From positions 992,001-1,056,000 of the forward strand of contig NZ_CP030850.1 of the NCBI RefSeq assembly GCF_003325355.1: a DNA stretch of 64,000 nucleotides, in the 5' to 3' direction. Of the stretch, positions 1 through 8,324 are shown in pieces. Numbering within the stretch: position 1 is the stretch's first letter; every line of letters begins with the position of its first letter. Under the pieces are notes generated by a model. That model made no database searches. It saw only the letters and a list, made by a program, of their open reading frames with translations, and was not told the origin of the DNA. Made by a program: the position numbers and the translations under genes. This DNA comes from Runella rosea. GTDB lineage: Bacteria; Bacteroidota; Bacteroidia; Cytophagales; Spirosomataceae.

Positions 1-271
1 TCTGTGACTTATTGACATTCACTTTTATCCTTTGGGTTTCTATCTCAACCGATGAAACAATAAGTTCGTCTTGCCCAAAGGGTACGTTTTTTAAAACAAA
101 AAATCCGTTATGATCGGTAATGATGGTTTTATTGCTTTGGGTCAACTTTAGGCCCGCGTAGCCTACGCCGCCGTTTTCTATGGAGTACACCTTCCCCCTG
201 ATGGTAGCTGTTTGTCCCCACCCACTGAGATAAATCAGCGTTAATAATATTGTAATAAAAGCGATTCTCAT
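1..271 (-). CDS. TonB-dependent receptor-like protein, N-terminal part (truncated by window edge)
   Basis: Reading the minus strand from the ATG at 271, the frame stays open to the window edge for about 90 residues. It begins with a signal peptide (MRIAFITILLTLIYLSGWGQ) followed by a CarboxypepD_reg-like beta-sandwich with the usual pattern of TIRGKV, a D-x-N-G-F-F turn and a FGQDELIVSS strand. In Bacteroidota this domain normally precedes the plug of a TonB-dependent outer-membrane receptor, but the plug lies outside the window, so receptor identity is inferred. The start lies only 5 bp after the stop of the PepSY gene, so the two are almost surely co-transcribed with the siderophore receptor upstream. 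Confidence 0.75.
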   Translation of the reverse strand, partial: MRIAFITILLTLIYLSGWGQTATIRGKVYSIENGGVGYAGLKLTQSNKTIITDHNGFFVLKNVPFGQDELIVSSVEIETQRIKVNVNKSQ

Positions 272-276
272 GCTCC

Positions 277-1455
277 CTATTTAGTCAAGACCTGTTTCGT
301 TCCTGTTGTATCGGTTGTCCTCATCACTTTTTTTTGGCGGCCGTTTCCACGGCGGCCCCACCAAATATAAAATCCCGTGATGGGTAAACTCGCCGCAATC
401 AGGCTGACAAAAAAAGCCAGTATTTTACCCGCCAAACCCCCGATGGCCCCCACATGAATATCATAGTTCATCCGAAAAGTTTTATCGGCCAACGTCGCGT
501 CTTTGAAGCGTCCGTAAATGTGATTTACGGGCAACTCTTGCAATGAGTATTGGTCAAAATAGCGGTAATCGGTTTTCCAAAAGGTGCCTTCTTCTTCGTT
601 GATATTCACCGCAATGGAAGAAGAATCTGTTTCAGGAATGTGCACTTCCAACGTTTTGGCGTTGGGGTGTTCTTGTTGCATTTGATGCCAAATCCGATCA
701 ATGGCGGGGGCTTGTGAGGAAGGCAATACGGGTTGGGTAATGGCAGAAATAGGTTCCTCAAAAAGCAGGGATTTCTCCCCTCCTAGCCTCGTATAGACCG
801 AACTCGCAAACCACTGAAACCCCCATACCAAGCCCGTAGCGGCCAAAACAAGGATGAAAAAAGCTCCATAAAAACCCAAAATGTTATGCAAATCGTAGTT
901 TTTGCGCTTCCACTGCATTCCTTTCTTCCACCGAAACCAAACGCGTTGTTTGGCCGCTGCGCGGTTTTTGGGCCACCACAGCACAATCCCCGAAATAAGC
1001 ATCACCACAAAGGCCAGCGTGAAATACGCCACTACGGGTTGGCCAATATTGGGAGGTAGCCACAGATAAAAATGCCCCTGTAACACAATCCTAAAAAAGT
1101 CGGCATCCATATCTTTGACTTTCAGCACCTTTCCCGTGTAAGGGTCGAGGTACACGATGTAATAATACGACGGGTCGAAGTGAAAAAAGATGGCTTGGGC
1201 GGCTTTGGCATTTCCCAAATACATAATGGCATGAAGGTGTTTTTGGGGCAACTCTCGAGTGGCTATCTCCTTCAAAACGGAAGGAGATAGCTGAACAGAA
1301 GCACGCGGCTCAACGTATCGGAAAGATTCGGTTGCATTCAGAATTTCTTCCTGAAAAGCGTACAAACATCCCGTAATGCTGATGACAAACACCACAATCC
1401 CCGACGCCAACCCCAGCCACAGGTGCAGCAGTCCAATGATTTTTTTGAACTTCAT
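277..1455 (-). CDS. PepSY-associated TM helix protein (ferric-siderophore reductase-like)
   Basis: This 392-residue inner-membrane protein has about four transmembrane segments: near residues 8-30, 140-162, 192-215 and 345-370. A periplasmic PepSY region lies between them. The conserved histidines of the family are visible in HLWLGL near the N-terminus, in QGHFYLWLP, in YDLHNILGF and in YDIHVGAIGG; in related siderophore reductases such as FoxB they are proposed to bind heme. The gene follows the siderophore receptor by 6 bp and precedes another receptor-like gene by 5 bp. The likely role is reductive release of iron from an imported siderophore in the periplasm. The family is clear; the substrate is inferred from context. 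Confidence 0.88.
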   Translation of the reverse strand: MKFKKIIGLLHLWLGLASGIVVFVISITGCLYAFQEEILNATESFRYVEPRASVQLSPSVLKEIATRELPQKHLHAIMYLGNAKAAQAIFFHFDPSYYYIVYLDPYTGKVLKVKDMDADFFRIVLQGHFYLWLPPNIGQPVVAYFTLAFVVMLISGIVLWWPKNRAAAKQRVWFRWKKGMQWKRKNYDLHNILGFYGAFFILVLAATGLVWGFQWFASSVYTRLGGEKSLLFEEPISAITQPVLPSSQAPAIDRIWHQMQQEHPNAKTLEVHIPETDSSSIAVNINEEEGTFWKTDYRYFDQYSLQELPVNHIYGRFKDATLADKTFRMNYDIHVGAIGGLAGKILAFFVSLIAASLPITGFYIWWGRRGNGRQKKVMRTTDTTGTKQVLTK

Positions 1456-1461
1456 GGTTGA

Positions 1462-3801
1462 TTAAAATTTATAACCAATGCTAAGACGGCTGTTGCGGAG
1501 TGGCTCGGTTTGCCAATAGTACGCGTTCAACCACGTATAGGGCGCGCCCGAAAACAGGTATTCATTCAGTAAGTTGTTGACATTGAGCGCCACCGTCAGG
1601 CGGTTGCTCTGCCACGACACGGCTCCGTCGAGGCGAAAATAATTGGGGAGCGCCTGGTTCGTTCCGTCAAATACGTACCACGACGAACGGTCTACTTGCC
1701 ACTGATAGCCCAGCGAAGCGCCCAATCCTTTCAAGTTGCCATTGCTAACACGGTATGAAAGCCACGCGTTGGTGATGTGCTTTGTTGCCCCCGCTACGGC
1801 CACGCCCACCTTCTTTTCGTCGGTATCTTTGGTCACTTTTGCGTCGGTATAGGCATAATTTAGGGTCAAATCGAGGCCTTGGAGCAGTTGACCGCGCAGG
1901 TCAAACTCAACACCTTTGGTTTTGGTTTGTCCTAATTGAATTGAGAAATTCGGGTTGTTTGGGTCGGCGGTCAGGACGTTATTTTTGGTAATTTGATACA
2001 ACGAAACGGTCGAATTCCAACGCCCACCCATCCATTCTTTTTTCAAACCAGCTTCGGTATTATTGCCAGTAATGGGGTCAAAACTCCTTCCATTTACATC
2101 CGCTCCTGCCTGCGGGATAAAGGCTTGGTCGTACATTGCATAGGCCGAAGTACTTTTGTTCAAAGAAATGCTCATACCTATACGCGGCGTAAATTTACTG
2201 CTTTTTACACTCCCAGAATATGGGTCATAGTCTTTAGCGGTGGTGTATCTTCCCGCCAAAGTCAGCCGAATTTTTCCATCCCAAAAACGCAACTCGTCCT
2301 GCACGTATAAGCCCGAATAACTTTGTCCATAATTCACCCCGCGACTCCGAAGGCTCTTCGAACGGTCAAACACTGGCAATGAATCTGCGGGCACCGTTCC
2401 ATAAACTGGATTATAAATATTAAAAGGAGCCGCCCCTTTTAACGTACTGCTTTGTGCCCAATCGGCAAAATATTCTTTCTGTCCCATGTCCAGCCCCGCC
2501 AGAATACGGTGCGTAATCCCACCCGTTTTGACGTCGCCGTTCACAAAAATCTGGCCTATTCTGTTGATTCCCAAGGCATCCCAAATACTAATACCGCGCA
2601 CAATTGTTCCGTCGCTTTTTACCGAACTGGGCCACATACTTGTCCCAATTTGGTTGTAATTGTAGTACGCTAATTGCCCCGTCAGCTTCCAATCTTTGTT
2701 AATTTGGTGATTCAGTATCAACAACAAACTGTGGTCATTGATGTTGGTCGGGTCTAAATTTGGCTCCGTCAGGGTAAAGTTTACGGGCAAGTGCTCGTAG
2801 GGCTTTTGCGAAAATACGTAGGCCGAGCCAATCATCGACATTTGCGAATATTGATAAGTATATTCGGCCGTCAACGAGGTTTTATCGTTGATTTTGTACT
2901 TAATCACTGGCACCACGGAATAGCGATTGTTAAATTCATAGTCGCGATGCGAGCCTTTCATTTGGCCCATCACGTTAAGGCGGTATTGCAATTTTCCGTC
3001 TTTGCTCAGCAAACCGTCAAAGTCAGCGGTGGCGCGGTAGGTATCAAAACTTCCCAAGGTCAGCGTCATTTCTCCTTTGGTAATGCCCGTCGGCTTTTTC
3101 GTTACCACGTTATAAAACCCGCTAGGCTCGCCGTTGGCCATCATAAAGCCCGCTGGGCCTTTCACAAATTCGATACTTTCAACCATGCTCATGTCTTCGG
3201 CAAGCGGCCCCCAAGGCATCTGTACATTCATACCGTTGCGGAAAGCCGCAATTTGCGAGCCGCGCATGTTTAGCAATGCGTAGTTGTCCCAATGTTCGAG
3301 GCGAGTCACACCACTCACGTTACGGGTTACCCCTTCGAGCATGTCAAAAATTTGTTGGTCGTTTATTAACGCCTTGGTCAATACCTGAATATTTTGGGGC
3401 GTTTCAATCAACGGTGTCTTCAACCGAAGCGAAACCGAAGGCATATCAGCATTGTATTTATTGGGGAAAGCCGTCACAACTACTTCTTCCAATTGACGCA
3501 GATTTTCTTTCAATACTACGTTTACATCCGACACCTGCCCCGCCGTAACCGACACGCTTTGGGTTTGGGTCTCCAGCCCGACAAAGCTCACCTGAAGTGC
3601 GTAATTGCCAGCTTTTACTTTTTCAAATAAGAATTCACCTTCTTGATTGGTGACGGTTCCTTTGCCCGCCCCTTTCAGGTTTACGTTCACAAATTCGGCC
3701 GCTTTACCGTCGCTCGTAGTGATGCGGCCTTTGATGGTTGCGTGCTGAGCCATTGCCCAGCTGGATAGTAATAATAATGCAAGGGAGAGGTAGATTTTCA
3801 T
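1462..3801 (-). CDS. TonB-dependent siderophore receptor (FhuA/FpvA-like)
   Basis: This 779-residue outer-membrane receptor starts with a signal peptide (MKIYLSLALLLLSSWAMAQ), then a CarboxypepD_reg domain (about 22-105), a plug (about 120-240, with the TonB-box-like EEVVVTA, the TPQNIQVLT motif and the KGPAGFMMANGEPSG segment typical of ferric-siderophore receptors) and a 22-strand-type barrel ending in an aromatic C-terminus (RLSIGYKF). I chose the start at 3801 because it gives a clean signal peptide; an upstream in-frame extension to 3909 would add 36 residues ahead of it. The tight PepSY neighbour supports iron uptake. The ligand cannot be read from sequence. Confidence 0.93.
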   Translation of the reverse strand: MKIYLSLALLLLSSWAMAQHATIKGRITTSDGKAAEFVNVNLKGAGKGTVTNQEGEFLFEKVKAGNYALQVSFVGLETQTQSVSVTAGQVSDVNVVLKENLRQLEEVVVTAFPNKYNADMPSVSLRLKTPLIETPQNIQVLTKALINDQQIFDMLEGVTRNVSGVTRLEHWDNYALLNMRGSQIAAFRNGMNVQMPWGPLAEDMSMVESIEFVKGPAGFMMANGEPSGFYNVVTKKPTGITKGEMTLTLGSFDTYRATADFDGLLSKDGKLQYRLNVMGQMKGSHRDYEFNNRYSVVPVIKYKINDKTSLTAEYTYQYSQMSMIGSAYVFSQKPYEHLPVNFTLTEPNLDPTNINDHSLLLILNHQINKDWKLTGQLAYYNYNQIGTSMWPSSVKSDGTIVRGISIWDALGINRIGQIFVNGDVKTGGITHRILAGLDMGQKEYFADWAQSSTLKGAAPFNIYNPVYGTVPADSLPVFDRSKSLRSRGVNYGQSYSGLYVQDELRFWDGKIRLTLAGRYTTAKDYDPYSGSVKSSKFTPRIGMSISLNKSTSAYAMYDQAFIPQAGADVNGRSFDPITGNNTEAGLKKEWMGGRWNSTVSLYQITKNNVLTADPNNPNFSIQLGQTKTKGVEFDLRGQLLQGLDLTLNYAYTDAKVTKDTDEKKVGVAVAGATKHITNAWLSYRVSNGNLKGLGASLGYQWQVDRSSWYVFDGTNQALPNYFRLDGAVSWQSNRLTVALNVNNLLNEYLFSGAPYTWLNAYYWQTEPLRNSRLSIGYKF

Positions 3802-3982
3802 CGTTTTAGTGGGGATACTGATAAAGTTCATTTTAATAAAAAGAGGTATGACTGATTGGTAAAAAAATGGTAAAAAATAAGTAGGGTAAAGTGTATTGCG
3901 ACAAAACAAAACCGTATTGATGCCAAAGCATCAAAAACATAAAAAACTGTAATACAGACAGATACTTAAAAAACCAAATGCA

Positions 3983-4312
3983 TCAATTGACATTTTTGAG
4001 CATTTTTCGCGCCTCTACCGTGAGGGCTACTTCATTCAATAGGGTGAGCAATTCACTCAGTTCGGTGTAAGAAAAAAGGAGATAAAAATTAGATAATGGC
4101 GTGTAATGAATAAGCTCTTTTCCATGCGGGGTTTCATAGGCTTCCATCATTCTTTTTTCGGTCAATAGTTGCCGAAACCATTCAAATTCGCTTTCATTCA
4201 AACAAAACATAATGTTCTTAAAAGCAATGTGATAAACCTTGCAGATTTCACATACGCCTACGTATCCGTACTCTTTTTCGAGAAGGGTTCTAAAGGGATG
4301 TTGGTGTGTCAT
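3983..4312 (-). CDS. Small conserved protein with a CxxC motif (DUF6686-like)
   Basis: This 109-residue soluble protein has no signal peptide. It contains GYVGVCEICKVYHIAFKN near residues 16-33, a CxxC pair followed by Tyr-His, then a predicted helical region (NESEFEWFRQLL) and a leucine-rich C-terminal helix. The pattern resembles a small Bacteroidota-only family that I recall as DUF6686; its function is unknown. It lies 181 bp upstream of the siderophore receptor on the same strand and may be co-regulated with it. The cysteine pair could bind metal, but that is speculation. Confidence 0.7.
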   Translation of the reverse strand: MTHQHPFRTLLEKEYGYVGVCEICKVYHIAFKNIMFCLNESEFEWFRQLLTEKRMMEAYETPHGKELIHYTPLSNFYLLFSYTELSELLTLLNEVALTVEARKMLKNVN

Positions 4313-4570
4313 AAAAGTGCTGTTTTAAGGTAAACGCAAAGCAATGGCAGGATGGATTATATCATTTCTCAATCACACTCTTCTTTTTCAAAAGTGAAAT
4401 GATTAACTATATTTATTTAGATTAATTATAAATAATAGACAAAGGAAGGGACTATTTAGATTCAATCCAAATAATTTTATTCTTTTTTTAAAACCCTTCC
4501 TAAAAAACAGTTCTAAGCCACGACTAAAATCTGCGAGCTTTCATTTTTGTAGGTGTAGAAACCTTAATTT

Positions 4571-4587
4571 ATGCAACATTGTTGCAT
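4571..4587. promoter_or_regulatory. Operator palindrome 1 (Fur-superfamily-like)
   Basis: TGCAACA-T-TGTTGCA is a perfect 7-1-7 inverted repeat at 4572-4586, extended to 8-1-8 by the flanking A and T. The 7-1-7 geometry is that of Fur, Zur and PerR boxes. It lies across the candidate -33 element of the CobW-family gene. The identity of the regulator is inferred; Zur is favoured because COG0523 GTPases are often zinc-responsive. Confidence 0.75.
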
Positions 4588-4612
4588 AACAAAATTAATC
4601 CGCCCATATTTG
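4582..4612 (+). promoter_or_regulatory. Candidate promoter of the CobW-family gene
   Basis: TTG at 4582-4584, a 20-bp spacer and CATATTTG at 4605-4612 give a 7-of-8 match to the Bacteroidota -7 consensus TAnnTTTG. Both palindromic operators overlap it. Confidence 0.45.
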
Positions 4613-4625
4613 CAACATTGTTGCA
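4611..4625. promoter_or_regulatory. Operator palindrome 2, identical to the first
   Basis: This is a second exact copy of TGCAACATTGTTGCA, centred 39 bp from the first and ending 16 bp before the ATG at 4642. It overlaps the end of the -7 element and the expected transcription start, an arrangement that fits repression. Confidence 0.75.
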
Positions 4626-4641
4626 TAAAAAAGTCTAAAGT

Positions 4642-5856
4642 ATGAATAAGCAAAAGAAACTACCCGTTACGGTACTGAGCGGCTTCCTAGGAGCGGGAAA
4701 AACCACCCTACTCAACCATATTTTACACAACAAAGAAGGGCTAAAAGTGGCCGTGATTGTCAACGACATGAGTGAAGTAAACATTGACACTCAACTGGTT
4801 GAACGGGAGAATACCCTTTCCAGAACTGAAGAAAAGCTCGTTGAAATGTCAAATGGCTGCATCTGTTGCACCCTACGCGAGGACTTGATGATTGAGGTGG
4901 AAAAATTGGCCCACGAAAACCGATTTGATTACTTATTGATTGAATCGACGGGAATTTCTGAACCCGTACCTATCGCGCAAACTTTCACGTTTAAAGACGA
5001 AGAAAACGGCATTGATTTATCCCGTTTTGCCCAAATTGATAGTATGATTACGGTCGTCGACGCCCTAAATTTTGCCAAAGATTTTGGTTCGGTCGATACC
5101 CTGCATACCCGCGCCCTCAATGAAGACCCGCAAGACCATCGCACCATTGTCAATCTTTTGACTGACCAGATAGAGTTTGCCGACATAATCATTCTTAATA
5201 AAACCGACTTAGTTTCTCAAGCCCAATTAGGTGAATTAAAGGCGATTATCTCGTCTCTCAATCCAGTTGCTAAAATCATTCAATCTAGTTTTGGGAACGT
5301 TTCTACGGCCCACATTTTAAATACGGGGCTTTTTGATTACGATAAAGCCGAACAATCGGCGGGGTGGATTCAGGAGTTAGAAAATCTCAAAACGGGCAAA
5401 ACCCATACCCCTGAAACGGTAGAATACGGCATCAGTTCGTTCGTTTTTCGCGACCGCCGCCCGTTTCATCCCGAGCGTTTTTGGCATTACCTTTCCAACG
5501 ATTGGCACGCAGGCATTCTTCGTTCTAAAGGATTATTTTGGATTGCTTCTCGCCCCAACGAAGCCATCAACTGGAGTCAAGCGGGCGGCTCATTGCGTGC
5601 CGAAAGCGCGGGGGTCTGGTGGGCAAGTATGCCATTCGACCAACGCATTCGCTATGCAGCTTATGTTGACAATAAATCTATCATTGAAACCCGATGGGAC
5701 AAGCGCTTTGGAGACCGCCAAAACGAATTGGTCATTATCGGACAAGACCTCAACCAAGAAATCATCGAAAAAGAATTGCAAGCCTGCCTGTGTACAGATG
5801 CTGAAATCAAAGCGATGGAAACAAACCAGGCTTTTACCGACCCTTTCCCCCTTTAA
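4642..5856 (+). CDS. COG0523/CobW-family GTP-binding metallochaperone
   Basis: This 404-residue cytoplasmic P-loop GTPase has Walker [10 protein letters not shown] at residues 13-21, the family-defining metal-binding CxCC (C73, C75, C76 in NGCICC), ESTG near 101-104, guanine-specificity NKTD at 186-189 and a C-terminal CobW_C region with [13 protein letters not shown] and AGVWWA. Members deliver zinc, cobalt or iron to client enzymes. Length and the long C-terminal domain resemble the ZigA/YeiR/YjiA type. Two identical Fur-family-like operators upstream make a zinc-starvation (Zur) role the best guess. A cobalamin riboswitch begins about 240 bp downstream, so a cobalt role remains possible. 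Confidence 0.92.
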   Translation: MNKQKKLPVTVLSGFLGAGKTTLLNHILHNKEGLKVAVIVNDMSEVNIDTQLVERENTLSRTEEKLVEMSNGCICCTLREDLMIEVEKLAHENRFDYLLIESTGISEPVPIAQTFTFKDEENGIDLSRFAQIDSMITVVDALNFAKDFGSVDTLHTRALNEDPQDHRTIVNLLTDQIEFADIIILNKTDLVSQAQLGELKAIISSLNPVAKIIQSSFGNVSTAHILNTGLFDYDKAEQSAGWIQELENLKTGKTHTPETVEYGISSFVFRDRRPFHPERFWHYLSNDWHAGILRSKGLFWIASRPNEAINWSQAGGSLRAESAGVWWASMPFDQRIRYAAYVDNKSIIETRWDKRFGDRQNELVIIGQDLNQEIIEKELQACLCTDAEIKAMETNQAFTDPFPL

Positions 5857-6060
5857 TGTGAGGGGCTTCTTCCCTATTTTTAGGGCACTTAATCGGCCAA
5901 AAAAGTCAAATGAATAAGTTTTACTCCTAACTATTAAAGTAACTTCCAATCTATTATTTTGCAAAGTCATTTAATTGACAACCAGTACAATTGTAAAAAA
6001 ATAAACACTCATTTAACTTTACATTTTTACAAAAATGAATGAATATTTTAAAGATAGAAG

Positions 6061-6091
6061 TTGACAAACGGATTCTTTTGCTCTACCTTTG
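6061..6091 (+). promoter_or_regulatory. Promoter of the cobalamin riboswitch transcript
   Basis: TTG at 6061-6063, a 20-bp spacer and TACCTTTG at 6084-6091 form a perfect Bacteroidota promoter (TTG, TAnnTTTG). Transcription would begin near 6098, right at the 5' edge of the riboswitch aptamer. Confidence 0.8.
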
Positions 6092-6094
6092 AGC

Positions 6095-6285
6095 CAGTTA
6101 TTGGTGCCTGATGTACGCCTCTGTGTGTGCCGATTGGCTTAATAGGGAATCCCGTTCAATTCGGGGGCTGTTCCCGCAACTGTACGTTTCAATACATTGT
6201 CGCTCACCTTTTAGTCACTGTTCTGAATTTAAAAAGAATGGGAAGACTAGCGCCAACGAAACAAGCCAGGAGACCTGCCAACAAT
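6095..6285 (+). ncRNA. Cobalamin (AdoCbl) riboswitch
   Basis: The conserved core elements appear in order: ATTGGTGCC near 6100-6108, AATAGGGAA at 6141-6149, GGGGCTGTTCCCGCAACTGT around 6164-6183, GGGAAGACTAG at 6240-6250, and the B12 box AGCCAGGAGACCTGCC at 6264-6279. These are hallmark segments of the AdoCbl riboswitch. It sits between a perfect promoter and the BtuB-like gene. About 80 nt separate the aptamer from the start codon and form the expression platform; I could not assign its fold. The expected effect is repression of B12 uptake genes when cobalamin is plentiful. Confidence 0.96.
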
Positions 6286-6362
6286 CATTCTTGACGAGTC
6301 CTTACGGGTAATGAGGCAACGTCGAGCGTTCGATTTCACATTCACATTTTCGGCAAAACACC

Positions 6363-8324
6363 TTGATTTACAAGCTCCTGCGGTTTGTTAGCTGCATACC
6401 TTTCATGGTATTAATGGCTATTGCTCCGCACCTCTACGCCCAAAAAGAGCAAAGCCTCTGCGAAGTAACCGTGCGGGGAGTGCGGCCCGAGCGCTTCATG
6501 GTGGGACAAAAAGTGCAGGAAATTGATTCGATCCAACTGACACGCTTTCGTTACAGCACTTTGGCCGACTTCCTCCAGTTTCAAAGTCCAGTGGCGTTCA
6601 AAAGTTACGGGGCAGGGCAAGCCACAAGCATTGCTTTTAGGGGAACTTCCGCCAATCATACGGCGGTGCTTTGGAACGGTATAAACATCAATTCGCCGTC
6701 GTTGGGGCAAAGTGATTTTTCGACGATTCCCGTGGCGGGCTTCGACCAAATGAGCGTGCAGTACGGGTCGGCGGCAAGCTGCGTAGGTACCGACGCCGTT
6801 GGGGGCAGCATTCAGCTACGCTCCGTACCCGATTTTAGGCAAAAAGGGCTTCAAACCTTGGCAGCTTTTAGGCTCGAAAGCTCCGAAAATTATACGGGTC
6901 AGGCGGGGTTACGTTTCATTCAGAAAGCAGGGAAGAATTGGATACTTTCGGGCAAAACCCTTTTATACGGCAGTATTTTTAACAACTATTTTGGGACCGA
7001 GCCACGACGCACCCGCCAAGGCGAAAGCTATTCGTTTGAACCGACCCGAACTACCCAAAAAGGTGTGGTACAAGACCTGTATTGGCAACATCAAAAAGGC
7101 AATCTATTCTCATTTAATCTCTGGCTGACCGACAATACCCTCACCATTCAGCCTCATCAAGTTCCGTTGCGTGAAGTCACCCGTACGCAGGCTTACCGTG
7201 TGCTGGGTTCGTACCAGATTGGTAAAACACTGATACGAACGGGCTTCATCCGGGACGTGATTGATTATGGAAAAGGAGAAAATCTGAACCCCAGCCATAC
7301 CGAAATCGACCGTTTTATTCTCCGTACCGAGCACGATTTTTCGTGGATTCAAAGCTGCGACAAAGGCACTAATCTCAAAATTGGGGCCGAATTGGTGCAT
7401 TATAATGCCCGGGTGGATGGGTACGGGGATGAGGTAAAACGAGAAAATCGGGCCGATTTTTACGCCTTGCTCCGGCATCAGTTCAACGGCAAACTCAGCG
7501 CGTCGCTCAATCTGCGGCAAGCCTTCGTGACCCGATTCAGCCCCCCATTTACCCCGTCGCTGGGGGTCGAGTACACCGCGTTTACGCGTCCGCGTACCAA
7601 AATCAGCTTTAGCGGAAATACGTCACTCAGTTACCGCGTACCAACGCTCAATGAGCGTTACTGGGTCAATTTGGGCAACCCCGAACTCCGCCCCGAACGG
7701 GGTTTCAACAAAGAAATCAGCGTGATTTTGAAACAACGGCTAGCCGAAATGAATCAATTTTCGGCATCCATTACCGCCTTTCATAATCTCATCGACGATT
7801 GGACATATTGGAACCCAGAGCGTAACTATCGGGTCGAAAACCTCCAGCAGGTACTTTCCAAAGGGCTTGAATTTGCGTTTGGCCTAAAAACCAAATGGCA
7901 TAAAATACAGTTAGACGCCAACCTAAACTACGGTTTGACCGATGCTTCACAACAAAAAACCTACGGGCCATACACCCAAGATTTTATCGGAAAACAACTC
8001 ATTTACGTGCCACGACACACGTTTGGGGGGACACTTACCGCTACCCACGGCAAAGCCTCACTTACCGTGCAGCAGCAATTTAATTCGGAGCGTTACAGCA
8101 CTTTTGACCACTCGGGTCGGCCATTTGCCCCCTATTTTTTGCTGAATGCGGTGTTGAATTATCAATTTCAAAAAGGAAATTTTCGCAGCGACATCGCCCT
8201 TCAGGGAAACAACCTAAGCAATACGGTATATCCTAATCTCAAGAAAAACGCGATGCCCTTAAGAACACTATCACTCAACGTTATTTTTTATTTTCAATCA
8301 AAACAACCCACAAATGAATCGTAA
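6363..8324 (+). CDS. btuB: TonB-dependent cobalamin receptor, BtuB-like
   Basis: This 653-residue outer-membrane receptor has a signal peptide (IPFMVLMAIAPHLYAQ), a plug domain about 35-150 (FRGTSANHTAVLWNGININSP, then SVQYGSAASCVGTDAVGGSI) and a barrel to the C-terminus. The TTG start at 6363 is preferred because it supplies a charged n-region; the next ATG (6405) would begin inside the hydrophobic core. A cobalamin riboswitch directly upstream and a BtuG-like lipoprotein overlapping its 3' end by 11 bp identify the substrate as a corrinoid. No BtuCDF transporter lies in the window. The gene symbol rests on context as well as family. Confidence 0.92.
   Translation: MIYKLLRFVSCIPFMVLMAIAPHLYAQKEQSLCEVTVRGVRPERFMVGQKVQEIDSIQLTRFRYSTLADFLQFQSPVAFKSYGAGQATSIAFRGTSANHTAVLWNGININSPSLGQSDFSTIPVAGFDQMSVQYGSAASCVGTDAVGGSIQLRSVPDFRQKGLQTLAAFRLESSENYTGQAGLRFIQKAGKNWILSGKTLLYGSIFNNYFGTEPRRTRQGESYSFEPTRTTQKGVVQDLYWQHQKGNLFSFNLWLTDNTLTIQPHQVPLREVTRTQAYRVLGSYQIGKTLIRTGFIRDVIDYGKGENLNPSHTEIDRFILRTEHDFSWIQSCDKGTNLKIGAELVHYNARVDGYGDEVKRENRADFYALLRHQFNGKLSASLNLRQAFVTRFSPPFTPSLGVEYTAFTRPRTKISFSGNTSLSYRVPTLNERYWVNLGNPELRPERGFNKEISVILKQRLAEMNQFSASITAFHNLIDDWTYWNPERNYRVENLQQVLSKGLEFAFGLKTKWHKIQLDANLNYGLTDASQQKTYGPYTQDFIGKQLIYVPRHTFGGTLTATHGKASLTVQQQFNSERYSTFDHSGRPFAPYFLLNAVLNYQFQKGNFRSDIALQGNNLSNTVYPNLKKNAMPLRTLSLNVIFYFQSKQPTNES

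Larger units (their letters stand above)
4313..4641. other. Divergent intergenic region upstream of the CobW-family gene
   Basis: These 329 bp separate two divergent genes. The half nearest the minus-strand gene is AT-rich with no clear element. The half nearest 4642 holds two identical palindromes and a candidate promoter, listed separately. Confidence 0.7.

Noticed and set aside
4590-4597. Minus-strand TAATTTTG box as promoter of the CxxC protein gene
   Set aside because: No TTG at the required spacing, and the box lies between the two operators of the divergent gene.
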